A DNA stretch of 9,095 nt from the NCBI GenBank assembly GCA_024400715.1, contig JAKSMH010000024.1:1-9095 (forward strand). The letters run 5' to 3'. Source of the stretch: Bacteroidales bacterium. Its GTDB lineage: Bacteria > Bacteroidota > Bacteroidia > Bacteroidales > WCHB1-69. The translations under genes and the position numbers were made by a program. Positions 1 to 7,531 of this stretch are shown piece after piece. A model generated the notes under the pieces. The model ran no database searches. It saw only the letters and a list, made by a program, of their open reading frames with translations, and was not told where the DNA came from. Every line of letters starts with the position of its first letter. Within the stretch, counting starts at the first letter, position 1.

Positions 1-152
1 AAATCCAACTCATTGACAATGATGTCGTATGGTGCCGTCTTGTTGTACAGTTTAATCATAATGGAAGGATGAACCTTGTGAAAAAAACTGTCACCATTGG
101 CTCCTTCTCCTGAGTGTTCATATTCGTTGAGATCAATTTTTATAGCTTCCAT
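1..152 (-). CDS. Partial kinase-like phosphotransferase, N-terminal 50 residues (TIGR02172/APH-like)
   Basis: The frame opens at an ATG at 150-152 and stays open to the window edge, giving 50 codons plus two bases; the rest of the gene lies outside. The start MEAIKIDLNEYEHSGEGANG leads into a glycine-rich GEGANGDS segment (residues 15-22) and then IMIKLYN (residues 31-37). That order resembles the nucleotide-binding loop and the beta-strand lysine of protein-kinase-fold phosphotransferases. From memory, the pattern matches the TIGR02172 group of aminoglycoside-phosphotransferase-like proteins, common in Bacteroidota and Fibrobacter; the substrate is not known to me. Catalytic-loop motifs would be beyond the edge. 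There is no Shine-Dalgarno sequence; the upstream bases are A/T-rich, as usual in this phylum. The start lies 45 nt after the stop of the preceding gene on the same strand, so co-transcription is possible. The coding call is fairly secure, the family assignment moderate. Confidence 0.62.
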   Translation of the reverse strand, partial: MEAIKIDLNEYEHSGEGANGDSFFHKVHPSIMIKLYNKTAPYDIIVNELD

Positions 153-197
153 AAAATTTGAATTTTTAAATTAATGTGTTTTTCCCTTCAATATTAA

Positions 198-1058
198 TTA
201 ATTTTCTGTGTTTTCTTCTTCGTCATCTAAAGGTGGAAAATATTTCTTCGTAAATTTGCGTTGCTGATTTCGATTGCCAATCTTATAGGTGAATGACGGC
301 TTGCCTTTCTCGGCGCGTAAGGTCTTGTTCTTGGCCTTCACATTCATAATTTCTTCGTTGAATTTCTTAACAGAGGAATAACCATACATACTGTTGTTTT
401 CAAATTGGAAGAAGAAATACTCGTTGTCAAATTCATAGTAGATATATAAACGGTTGCGTGAACCTTTCTTTTCAATGACAATGCGGCCAGGAACGTTTTT
501 ATACACTTGTTTGCTGTTGCAGATGATGAGTGGAAGTTTTCTTTGGGAGATAAAGGCCGAGTTGACTTTGTCCCATTCAAAGTCGATTCTTGAGAATAGA
601 AATCTGACTTGCAGCGGTTGCGGCAGTCTGCGCATTTGGGCTCCCATAGCCATATCATTGGAATATTTGACATATTCATCTTCGCTGAGTATATTTCTGA
701 TGGCCATATCGTAATCCTCGTCGCTGGAAACATCGAGGAAGTCCAAATGATCGGAGTTGTCGATATGGCGATTCAGAATTTTCATTGATTCTTCGTTGAA
801 GAAGAAGTCAATGGAGGTGGTGAGGTGCATCATTGCGGAGTCAGCTTTCATAAAGTTGACGATTTCGCCATTGGTGTTAAAGTCGATACGCCCGAGTTTG
901 GCCCCCATATCAATTTTGCCGTTGCCGGTACAGATGCAGTTTTCCTTGTTTAAGGTCATCATATTGCCGGGTAGGGTGGGGTCTTCCAACTTTTCTTTGG
1001 ATGCCGCCCAAAACTCGTTGCTTGCGTGGTGATAAGTGATGAATCCCCATTCATTGAC
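198..1058 (-). pseudogene. C-terminal continuation of the large exported protein, cut off by an in-frame TAA
   Basis: This stretch is in exactly the same frame as the large gene that ends at the TAA at 1059-1061. It stays open for 286 codons before a TAA at 198-200. Directly after the premature stop it reads VNEWGFITYHHASNEFW and continues as ordinary protein with a hydrophilic, acidic tail (PPLDDEEENTEN). An independent start is not convincing: the farthest near-cognate start is a TTG at 987-989, the first ATGs are at 957-962, and neither has a ribosome-binding site or intergenic spacing. Used alone, these would give roughly 254-263 residues with no signal peptide, although the parent protein is exported. 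I therefore read it as the severed C-terminus of one gene of about 1,497 codons. It could be a real nonsense mutation, a sequencing or assembly error at one base, or a separately translated fragment. I recognise no known domain in it. Confidence 0.72.
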
Positions 1059-4000
1059 TTATTCCGCATCGTTGAACTGCTCCTTGGCGCTGCCGAATGC
1101 CGTGTAGATTCGTCCGTCGGTGTTGGCGGAAGCAATGGCAATGACCACTTTCCGGTCGTTGATGTCCTTGGTGCGTTCGTGAACTTCCAACTGAATGTTG
1201 TTGGGGTCAACCTGCTGCAGGATTTTCATTCGTGCCGGTTTTTCCTTATAGCAGTCGTGGATGATTTCAACGCCGCCAAAGAATGATAGGAACTGATTCT
1301 CGCCGTGCAGTTCGGCACGTCCGTCAAAGGCAAAATGCGGACTGAGTTTGAAATCCTTTTCCAAAGGAATCTTGGCGTGACCTTCGGTGTTTTTAATGCA
1401 CCACAAGGTGTCGAAATGAATGGTTTGAACGGTCTTGTTTTCATCGATGTAATCGTAGAAACCTGAACCTCTAAATCGAGTGGCCGTATATACATTCAGC
1501 GTACAGTCGTGCAATTCGTGGTACTTGTCGGTACGGTTGGCCAACAGTCTGGCGCCTGTAAATTGTTCCAAACGACATTTCTCGTAAATGGTGACTTTCC
1601 CGTCGTGAGGAATGATGGCGGCATCGCCACTTTCAATAAAACGAACGCCGTCGCAATGGATGATGTTGGTGGTGTAGTTGAACTCGGCATTCAAGGCGTT
1701 GAAATGGAAACCGATGCTTGGATCTGTTGATATTAGTTCGTTCTCGGGAAGACCTGGCATATCAACCAATTCTTGAGTTGGCGTGCTTTCAATATCAATG
1801 TTCTTATGAGGATCGTCCCATTTGAAACGTAAAATCGTCGAATCAATAGGATCCCAGTCAAATGCGGAGGCATTGGTCTTGATTTCATTCTTGACGAAAA
1901 CGACTTCCGATGAGTTGCCGTTGGATTTGAAGTTGCCTTTCCTGGTCTTGAAATCCACGTGCGAATTGTAGTTGGAGGTCTTAAATGCCAATTCTCCGTT
2001 GTTTAGGTTATAAAGTTTAAGACTGGATGTGTCTGCCAATAATTCGTGATGCTTGAAACTGAAGAGTCTGGAATCGATTTCGGCGCCTTTGAAACGCATT
2101 GTGCCGGTCCCAAACATTCCTGACGGTGTCAGCATCGAGTTGCCAGTCAATTCCGTTTCCTTGAAAATGGTCATCGGTGTTTCAAGCGTGTGAACAAAGA
2201 ATTTGTCTTGGTAAGGTGTCCAGTGCATAAAGGCGTTTTCTACGACAGCCGGTGGAAATTCGGTACCGTTTTCCTGCTCAACCACAACGTGGCGAATGAC
2301 ACTTCCGTTGCAGGAATCCAAATAGAAAACCAAGCTGTCGGAAGTGGTGACAGAGGTGAGGTAGTTGATGGTGCCTTTGTACCCCCGAAGACCTCGGTTA
2401 CTCAAGTCAATAGTGCCGACATAGTTGCCCTTGCCTTCGTAGCACGGTAGTCCTGAATTTTCGGTTTTGTGTACAAAACCCAACGAGAAGTCAGGACGTG
2501 CCTGCAACGGTTCCCGAATGTCCGGGAAAATGCCGCCGGAAACCAAGGCCCCAGTGAATTTCATTGAGTCGATTTCGAAGTTGTCCAAATTCTTGATGCG
2601 GAATAAATCCACTAAATAGTAAAAACGGTCTCTCGTGTAAACACCGCCCAGGACTTTTGGTTTGTCATAATATACTTTTCCGCCTTTTCGAGCTTCGAAA
2701 ATGGAGTAGTCGGGATAGTCAACCGTGCCGGATTTGTTGCCGGGAACGTCAATGAACAGCGTGCCGGCCAATTCTTCAATCGGGCTTTCAATCTTGCGGA
2801 GTTTGTGCTCGCCATAAACATTGACGGGTCCGTGTTCATCGGGAACATACATAATCATAGAGTCAATGACATTCATCTCTACCTGAAATTTGTCATAGTT
2901 AAATTCGCAATTGTGTGAGACGAAGTCAAACAAACCGGCTACAATTCGTCCCGAAAAGACCATATCGCGGTTCTTTTTCACAATTACTTTTTCATCTGCG
3001 GGATAGACATTCACGATTTGGGCATCACTCAAAACAAAAAACTCGCAGCCGGTTACGCGTAAGTCTTTGCTCACCAAGTCGTATGAGGCATAATGGGTTT
3101 TGGATTCTAAAATGATGTTGTCGTAGTCTTTTTGTCTAACATCATTATTGAGATATTGGGAGATTTTTTTTCGATAGATGATTTTGTCGTTAGTGATATC
3201 GTATTCAATGAAACCACGAGCGGCAAAGTCAATCATCATACTTTTGATGTCGATTTCAGATTTCTTAAACCATGCCACCACTTCGTGTAGATGAAGCGGT
3301 TCGTAGTGGTTGGCTTTGAAAAGTTCCCACAGGGTGTATAACGGATTGACCTCGTTATACCCCCAAATCTTGCGCATAATGGTCGGGTCAAAAAAGTTTT
3401 GTGATTCAAAAAAAGCGGGACTTTCGCTGCTTGTTCCCACAATGGGTTTTATTTCAATGCGTTCTTCATCGGTTTTCCAAGAGATGGATTCGGCCGTGAT
3501 ATCCATTTTATGATAAGAGTCGAAGAATGGTGTACGGCCAACGCCTTGCTTAGGTCTTGAAATCAATAGCTCTTTTGTGGTCTCATTATATTTGAAATTG
3601 GCTGCGGGATGATAGATGGAGTCTTCGTCAATTAAAATACGAATACTGGCATCTTCTGCCAATACGTTATCTGGCTTGAACAGAAAGTTCTTGGAGAAAA
3701 CCTTGACCACCACCTTGTTGTCCTTTTTAACATAAATTTCCGACATATTGCTTCCGTCCGAAGACCCTTGAATGGAGCTTCCTCGCAGTTCAAATCCACC
3801 GATGTAGTCAACATTCTTGTAAATATCCTTAATGCTAATGCGATTGTCGTTACTATGAAAACGCGGGTAGGTGGCTTTTTCTTCGGAGCTTGCCAATCCG
3901 GATTTTTCTTCCAATCTTCCTTTGACAGGTTTGCTGAAGTACTTAGGATAATTCAAGGTGGCATCCGCGGCTTCGAATTTGGAAAATCTAACGTCAACGG

Positions 4001-4691
4001 TGAAATTGACGACCTTGGCGTTCACATCGCTGCCCAAACCGGCCCTGTCCCAGTAAACCATACCTTCCTTGCCCTTAAAAATAAGCGAAGATGGAAAATA
4101 GTCGCCTTTGGCCGACACGATGGTGAGACTGTCGTGAGCCGAACTTCCCACCAAGTCAATATCGTCGAAATGAATATAAGGTTCTTTGTCCATGCCGATG
4201 GCACTGGCTTCGCCGTAAGCTGTCCAGCGGGAGTTTGCACTGTTGTAAAGCCGGTTTTGCGTGAAAATATCGGCGTAAATCTGCATTTTTTCCTTGAAAA
4301 GCGTGGATTCGTCGTCAATGTGATATTGTATGATCTTGGACCACGTGTCCAGTTCTCCGTTAAATGGACTGCTGACAAAAGCCGCATACGCATCAACGTA
4401 GGCCTGAAAATGAGGGAAAGGACGCATCCGCTTCTTAATCATCTTGTTGGCCACGTCGATGAAAACCTCTTGCGCATTATCGTCCATCCAAGGACTTTCC
4501 CAAAACTGGGTAAAGCGCTCCAAAAGGGCATCCGCTTCCTTCTGTCTTTCTTTCGGAACAGAGGAAAGGTATGTTTTTACTTCTTCGACGGTGTAGGCTG
4601 GATTGTCAGTAAATCCTGTGAAACGTTGTGCTTTTAATCCACTAATGCTGATGATTAAAATGCTGAATATTAATAGAATGCCTTTTTTCAT
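1059..4691 (-). CDS. Very large exported protein of unknown function, ending at a premature stop
   Basis: The product is 1,210 residues from the ATG at 4689-4691. That ATG is preferred over an upstream TTG at 4707-4709 because it directly begins a signal peptide: MKKG, a hydrophobic stretch ILLIFSILIISISG, then LKAQ, with likely cleavage near residue 21. No lipobox cysteine is seen, so a soluble periplasmic or surface protein is likely. The N-terminal 150 or so residues look helical and charged. Around residues 450-505 there is a helical, possibly winged-helix-like block (TLWELFKANHYEPLHLHEVV...). Most of the rest is beta-rich, with repeated short strands and glycine turns (for example GNYVGTIDLSNRGLRGYKG), somewhat like beta-helix or OstA/TamB-type architectures. 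That comparison is only impressionistic. I do not recognise a functional family; it looks like a conserved Bacteroidales envelope protein. It starts 19 nt after prmA and is probably co-transcribed with it. Its frame continues past the TAA at 1059-1061 for another 286 codons. Confidence 0.85.
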   Translation of the reverse strand: MKKGILLIFSILIISISGLKAQRFTGFTDNPAYTVEEVKTYLSSVPKERQKEADALLERFTQFWESPWMDDNAQEVFIDVANKMIKKRMRPFPHFQAYVDAYAAFVSSPFNGELDTWSKIIQYHIDDESTLFKEKMQIYADIFTQNRLYNSANSRWTAYGEASAIGMDKEPYIHFDDIDLVGSSAHDSLTIVSAKGDYFPSSLIFKGKEGMVYWDRAGLGSDVNAKVVNFTVDVRFSKFEAADATLNYPKYFSKPVKGRLEEKSGLASSEEKATYPRFHSNDNRISIKDIYKNVDYIGGFELRGSSIQGSSDGSNMSEIYVKKDNKVVVKVFSKNFLFKPDNVLAEDASIRILIDEDSIYHPAANFKYNETTKELLISRPKQGVGRTPFFDSYHKMDITAESISWKTDEERIEIKPIVGTSSESPAFFESQNFFDPTIMRKIWGYNEVNPLYTLWELFKANHYEPLHLHEVVAWFKKSEIDIKSMMIDFAARGFIEYDITNDKIIYRKKISQYLNNDVRQKDYDNIILESKTHYASYDLVSKDLRVTGCEFFVLSDAQIVNVYPADEKVIVKKNRDMVFSGRIVAGLFDFVSHNCEFNYDKFQVEMNVIDSMIMYVPDEHGPVNVYGEHKLRKIESPIEELAGTLFIDVPGNKSGTVDYPDYSIFEARKGGKVYYDKPKVLGGVYTRDRFYYLVDLFRIKNLDNFEIDSMKFTGALVSGGIFPDIREPLQARPDFSLGFVHKTENSGLPCYEGKGNYVGTIDLSNRGLRGYKGTINYLTSVTTSDSLVFYLDSCNGSVIRHVVVEQENGTEFPPAVVENAFMHWTPYQDKFFVHTLETPMTIFKETELTGNSMLTPSGMFGTGTMRFKGAEIDSRLFSFKHHELLADTSSLKLYNLNNGELAFKTSNYNSHVDFKTRKGNFKSNGNSSEVVFVKNEIKTNASAFDWDPIDSTILRFKWDDPHKNIDIESTPTQELVDMPGLPENELISTDPSIGFHFNALNAEFNYTTNIIHCDGVRFIESGDAAIIPHDGKVTIYEKCRLEQFTGARLLANRTDKYHELHDCTLNVYTATRFRGSGFYDYIDENKTVQTIHFDTLWCIKNTEGHAKIPLEKDFKLSPHFAFDGRAELHGENQFLSFFGGVEIIHDCYKEKPARMKILQQVDPNNIQLEVHERTKDINDRKVVIAIASANTDGRIYTAFGSAKEQFNDAE

Positions 4692-4710
4692 ATTCTGAAA
4701 TGTAGTCAAT

Positions 4711-5556
4711 TTAGCATTTTACTGCCTTCATAGCGCACCAGTCGTTTTTGACTTTGTGGGATTGGTATTTCAAGCCAAATTCTGCGGCACGGCTTTTGAT
4801 GATTTCCAAATCCTTGCTTTCGTAAAATCCGCTGAAGAAAATGCTTCCGCCAGGGTTGGTGAGAGCGGCAGCGTAGGCCGGCATATCGTTGACGAGAATG
4901 TTGCGGTTGATGTTTGCGATGATAATGTCAAAATGACGGTCTTTAAGGGACGAAGCATCGCCTAACACGACTTCCATATCTTCACATCCGTTGCGGCTTA
5001 TGTTTTCAAGATTGTTGTTGTAGGCCCATTCGTCATTGTCGATGGCTGTGACTGGACTGGCACCTCTTTTGTGAGCTAAAATAGCCAAAACACCCGTTCC
5101 CGCACCCATATCCAATACGCTTTTGCCTGTGAAATCTTCTTCTAAGATGTATTCTATCATCTGTGAAGTGGTTTCGTGATGAGCCGTGCCAAACGACATT
5201 TTGGGTTCAATGAGAATCTCGTATTCCACGCCCTCCAACTCCGTATGAAATGGTGCCCTAATATAGCAGCGGTCGGCAATTAACACGGGCGTGTAATTTG
5301 ATTCCCAAACCGCATTCCAGTCTTGTTGCTCAATTTCTGAGATTTCGTACTGCAAGATAACGTCAAAATGATGGTTTTCCAACAAGTCCTTGATTTGGTC
5401 TGCTTGGTAAAGATTGGTGGGAATATAGCAAAGTAGGTCGTTTTCAGTTTCCCCGTCCATAAAACTCTCGCATCCTGCATCGGCAAGCAGCGAACTGAAA
5501 ATCTCCTTCCACGGTTCGGCAGCGGAAAAATTGATTTTAATTTCTATGTAATTCAT
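4711..5556 (-). CDS. prmA: Ribosomal protein L11 methyltransferase
   Basis: PrmA is the cytoplasmic SAM-dependent enzyme that trimethylates amino groups of ribosomal protein L11. The 281-residue product has the family's two-part layout: an N-terminal substrate-recognition domain (about residues 1-95) and a Rossmann-fold methyltransferase domain. Visible motifs are EPKMSFGTAHHETT (residues 118-130; family pattern P-x-M-A-F-G-T-G-x-H-x-T-T), the SAM-binding motif I VLDMGAGTGVLAI (147-159), the acidic residue ending the next strand in AIDND (171-175), and the diagnostic ANINRNIL (214-221) with the catalytic NxxxN-like segment. The length is near the usual 280-300. The ATG at 5554-5556 is preceded by A/T-rich sequence without a Shine-Dalgarno site. 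It is the first gene after the terminator at 5674-5710, so it probably has its own promoter in the 5557-5685 gap, although no clear Bacteroidota -7/-33 pair was found. The large exported-protein gene follows 19 nt later. Confidence 0.95.
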   Translation of the reverse strand: MNYIEIKINFSAAEPWKEIFSSLLADAGCESFMDGETENDLLCYIPTNLYQADQIKDLLENHHFDVILQYEISEIEQQDWNAVWESNYTPVLIADRCYIRAPFHTELEGVEYEILIEPKMSFGTAHHETTSQMIEYILEEDFTGKSVLDMGAGTGVLAILAHKRGASPVTAIDNDEWAYNNNLENISRNGCEDMEVVLGDASSLKDRHFDIIIANINRNILVNDMPAYAAALTNPGGSIFFSGFYESKDLEIIKSRAAEFGLKYQSHKVKNDWCAMKAVKC

Positions 5557-5579
5557 TATTTTTGATTTGTAACTAATGT

Positions 5580-5616
5580 TCCAGTTTTTTATGTCTCCTG
5601 TTTTTCTCCAGTTTCT
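5580..5616. repeat. Three short imperfect direct repeats upstream of prmA
   Basis: On the plus strand the motif CCAGTTTTTTATG (from 5581) recurs as CCTGTTTTTC (from 5597) and CCAGTTTCTATG (from 5609), at spacings of 16 and 12 bases. The units lie 24-60 bases upstream of the prmA start, in its likely leader or promoter region. They could bind a regulator, or be chance similarity in T-rich sequence; the evidence is weak. Confidence 0.2.
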
Positions 5617-5673
5617 ATGAATCCTCTACATCTTAACATTTCAACGTCTTCACACCAGAAAATCCTGTCCTAT

Positions 5674-5710
5674 TCAAAAGCGAAAAGCCAATAGCAATTT
5701 GCTATTGGCT
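5674..5710 (-). terminator. Intrinsic terminator after the atpD-atpC-PepSY unit
   Basis: A perfect 10-bp inverted repeat, agccaatagc at 5686-5695 and gctattggct at 5701-5710, encloses a 5-base loop. Read on the minus strand, the stem begins 8 nt after the stop of the PepSY-like gene and is followed by TTTTCGCTTTTG, a T-rich run expected of a Rho-independent terminator. Read on the plus strand the following sequence is less T-rich, and no plus-strand gene ends there. It marks the boundary between the ATP synthase transcript and the prmA transcript. Confidence 0.8.
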
Positions 5711-5718
5711 GCGTTTCT

Positions 5719-7512
5719 TTATTCAACAAATTTGCCAGAAGTCGTGAACCATAATTCCTGCTCGACCTTGGTCTTTTTGTTACTGATGATTACTTTGTAA
5801 AAGTTTTTCTTTTCGATTAGTTTTTTCACTGCGTAATATTCGACAATTTTCGAACCTTTGTAGTTTTGTTTGACGTAGGTTGAGATGTTGCTCAACAAGT
5901 TGTCGGGATTGCCCAAGGTCATCGTTTGAGTGATGGTGCCATAACTGTTGATGATGCAGATTTCCTTGCCTCTTGTTCCATAATAGCTAGCGGCATAGTC
6001 GCCGTCTGGAGTTTCTTCCCAAGTAACACCAGTGGCGTGTGAATATTTGGCCTTGAAAGCATTCATTACGTCTTTCGGGATATTGTCGTTGGCTTCTACC
6101 TTGTTCGACATATTCATTTTTTCGTAATATCTTTCCAAAGAAGCGTCTTCTTCGCTTTCTTTGGCTTGTCCGCCCATTTCGTAGTTGGGGTCAACGGTGC
6201 GCAACAGCTTGCCGCTCTTGTCAAAGTAGAAGGTAGTCACCAATTTCTGTTTCCAGTTGGCCTTTTCGTAAATTTCCACCATCGTCACGTCTTGCTTGTC
6301 GGCGCGGACTTCCTTGATGGCGTTTTTGAAACGGTAACCTTTATAATAGGTTTGGATGTGTTTTGACATATTTCCGCTGACGGAAGTTTCTGGCAGAACC
6401 ATATAGGTCTTTTCCCATTTTCCCGATGGGGTGATGAAGACTTCGTTGCGTTGCTCGCGGGCGATGCAGTTGCCAACATAGAAGGTGTCCACTCTGAACC
6501 AGTTCAATTCCTCAGGACGTTGGATCTTCTTGCTGAAGGCGGCTTTTACCGCTGCGGGAACGGTATTGGGATCAATGGCTTTATTGCCTCTTTCGTCATA
6601 AACCGGCTTGGCTTCCTTATCCTTCTTGGGTTTGCTGTTCGTCGCTGTGGCATTTGCCTTGGCACTTGAAGTACTGTTGCCTTTGTTGGCTGTTGCCGCC
6701 TTGCTTGTTGCGGTGGCAGAAGCACTTGCATTTACTTTTGATGCTGGCTTACCAGTGGTTGATGACCCCTTATTGGCACTGCTTGCCGTAGAACCCTTGC
6801 TTGATGTACTACTTGAAGTTTTGCCTTGGTTAGAGCTTGGCTTCGCGGCATTGGCATTGGTCGCATTGGAAGATTGACCGGATTTTGTAGAGCTTTTGCC
6901 AGAAGAAGCGTTGGCTTTACTTGAACTGTTGCCATTGGACTTGCTGTTGGCAGAGGAATTCTTGTCTTTCGACTTGTCATCTTTGCTGACATTTTGGGCA
7001 ACTTGAGCACTGGGGTCAATGACTTTTTTGGCCGTTTTGTCAAAGTTGGCCGGGTCGTGACGATCCATCAAAACGCCAACTTCATTGAAGGTCAAGATGG
7101 ATGGTTCGTCGCCAATTCCTTCAGGTTTTGCCTCAATGTAGTAGTGAATGCGAACATTTGGCGATTCTTCCAATTGGGAAACGGAAATGTCGTAATAGTA
7201 GTAATTGTCTTTAATATAATCTGTTATAGCTGATGGAAGTTCGGCTTTTGGCACAGGATAAACAGTTTTTTGCCATTGACCGTTTTCGCTAATAAAGCAT
7301 TTGCCAGGAGCATTATCTTCCTTGAAATTGGCAACATACACTTTGCCGTCAAGTTCCCATCCGGTTAATTTGACATTGGGATATTCAAATTCCATAGTCT
7401 GTTTAACGTCATCGGGAACAGCGTCTGGCTTGAGTTTTTGGCCAAATGCAGGATTGATGGCCAATAAGGCGGCAGCAATGGCTGCGGATGCGATAATTCG
7501 TGTTATTTTCAT
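5719..7512 (-). CDS. Secreted protein with three PepSY-like domains and a long Ser/Ala/Lys-rich linker
   Basis: The 597-residue product begins with a clear signal peptide (MKITRIIASAAIAAALLAIN, then PAFG, cleavage near residue 24) and has no lipobox cysteine. I see three similar modules at about residues 33-150, 318-440 and 478-597. Each opens with a (V/I)P-x-x-V-(K/M)-x-x-(F/M) helix, followed by strands, a GxWxKT-type or GTITQT-type hairpin, a second helix with an aromatic YYK/NYKG pattern, and a final strand ending in a GK/GV turn. This fits the putative beta-lactamase-inhibitor-like, PepSY-like family (PF11396/DUF2874) of Bacteroidota secreted proteins, whose function is not established. 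Modules 1 and 2 are separated by about 130 residues of low-complexity Ser, Ala, Asn, Thr, Lys and Gly (174-304). The ATG at 7510-7512 lies 19 nt after the atpC stop, with no terminator between, so the gene is probably transcribed with atpDC. It likely works in the periplasm or at the outer membrane; its partner is unknown. Confidence 0.85.
   Translation of the reverse strand: MKITRIIASAAIAAALLAINPAFGQKLKPDAVPDDVKQTMEFEYPNVKLTGWELDGKVYVANFKEDNAPGKCFISENGQWQKTVYPVPKAELPSAITDYIKDNYYYYDISVSQLEESPNVRIHYYIEAKPEGIGDEPSILTFNEVGVLMDRHDPANFDKTAKKVIDPSAQVAQNVSKDDKSKDKNSSANSKSNGNSSSKANASSGKSSTKSGQSSNATNANAAKPSSNQGKTSSSTSSKGSTASSANKGSSTTGKPASKVNASASATATSKAATANKGNSTSSAKANATATNSKPKKDKEAKPVYDERGNKAIDPNTVPAAVKAAFSKKIQRPEELNWFRVDTFYVGNCIAREQRNEVFITPSGKWEKTYMVLPETSVSGNMSKHIQTYYKGYRFKNAIKEVRADKQDVTMVEIYEKANWKQKLVTTFYFDKSGKLLRTVDPNYEMGGQAKESEEDASLERYYEKMNMSNKVEANDNIPKDVMNAFKAKYSHATGVTWEETPDGDYAASYYGTRGKEICIINSYGTITQTMTLGNPDNLLSNISTYVKQNYKGSKIVEYYAVKKLIEKKNFYKVIISNKKTKVEQELWFTTSGKFVE
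6601..6993 (-). other. Low-complexity Ser/Ala/Asn/Thr/Lys linker inside the PepSY-like protein
   Basis: Residues 174-304 contain almost no hydrophobic side chains and are built from short words such as SSK, SSNA, NKGS and SATATS. This is a disordered tether between folded modules. On the opposite strand the same bases encode a hydrophobic Leu/Val/Ala stretch, an artefact of the composition and not a membrane protein. Confidence 0.85.
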
Positions 7513-7531
7513 GACAAATGTTGCGTATGTT

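Noticed and set aside
153..197. Promoter for the left-edge phosphotransferase gene (TAATATTG near 190-197)
   Set aside because: It resembles the -7 element with one mismatch, but there is no matching -33 element and the region is simply A/T-rich.
198..989. Independent gene starting at the TTG at 987-989
   Set aside because: It is in the same frame as the upstream gene, has no start signals, and the protein-like sequence extends upstream of it to the premature stop.
1059..1061. Reassigned stop codon or alternative genetic code
   Set aside because: Other genes in the window (atpC, prmA, the PepSY-like gene) end normally in TAA, so TAA is a working stop codon here.
3768..4637. Plus-strand open frame of 289 codons
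   Set aside because: It lies wholly antisense to the large exported-protein gene, whose frame has a signal peptide and natural protein composition. The antisense product has no recognisable motif or upstream signals.
4689..4709. TTG at 4707-4709 as the start of the large gene
   Set aside because: The ATG 18 bases downstream begins directly with a normal signal peptide and is the more likely start.
6608..6877. Plus-strand frame encoding a very hydrophobic Leu/Val/Ala-rich product that looks like a membrane protein
   Set aside because: It is the reverse complement of the Ser/Ala/Lys-rich linker codons; the hydrophobicity follows from that composition.
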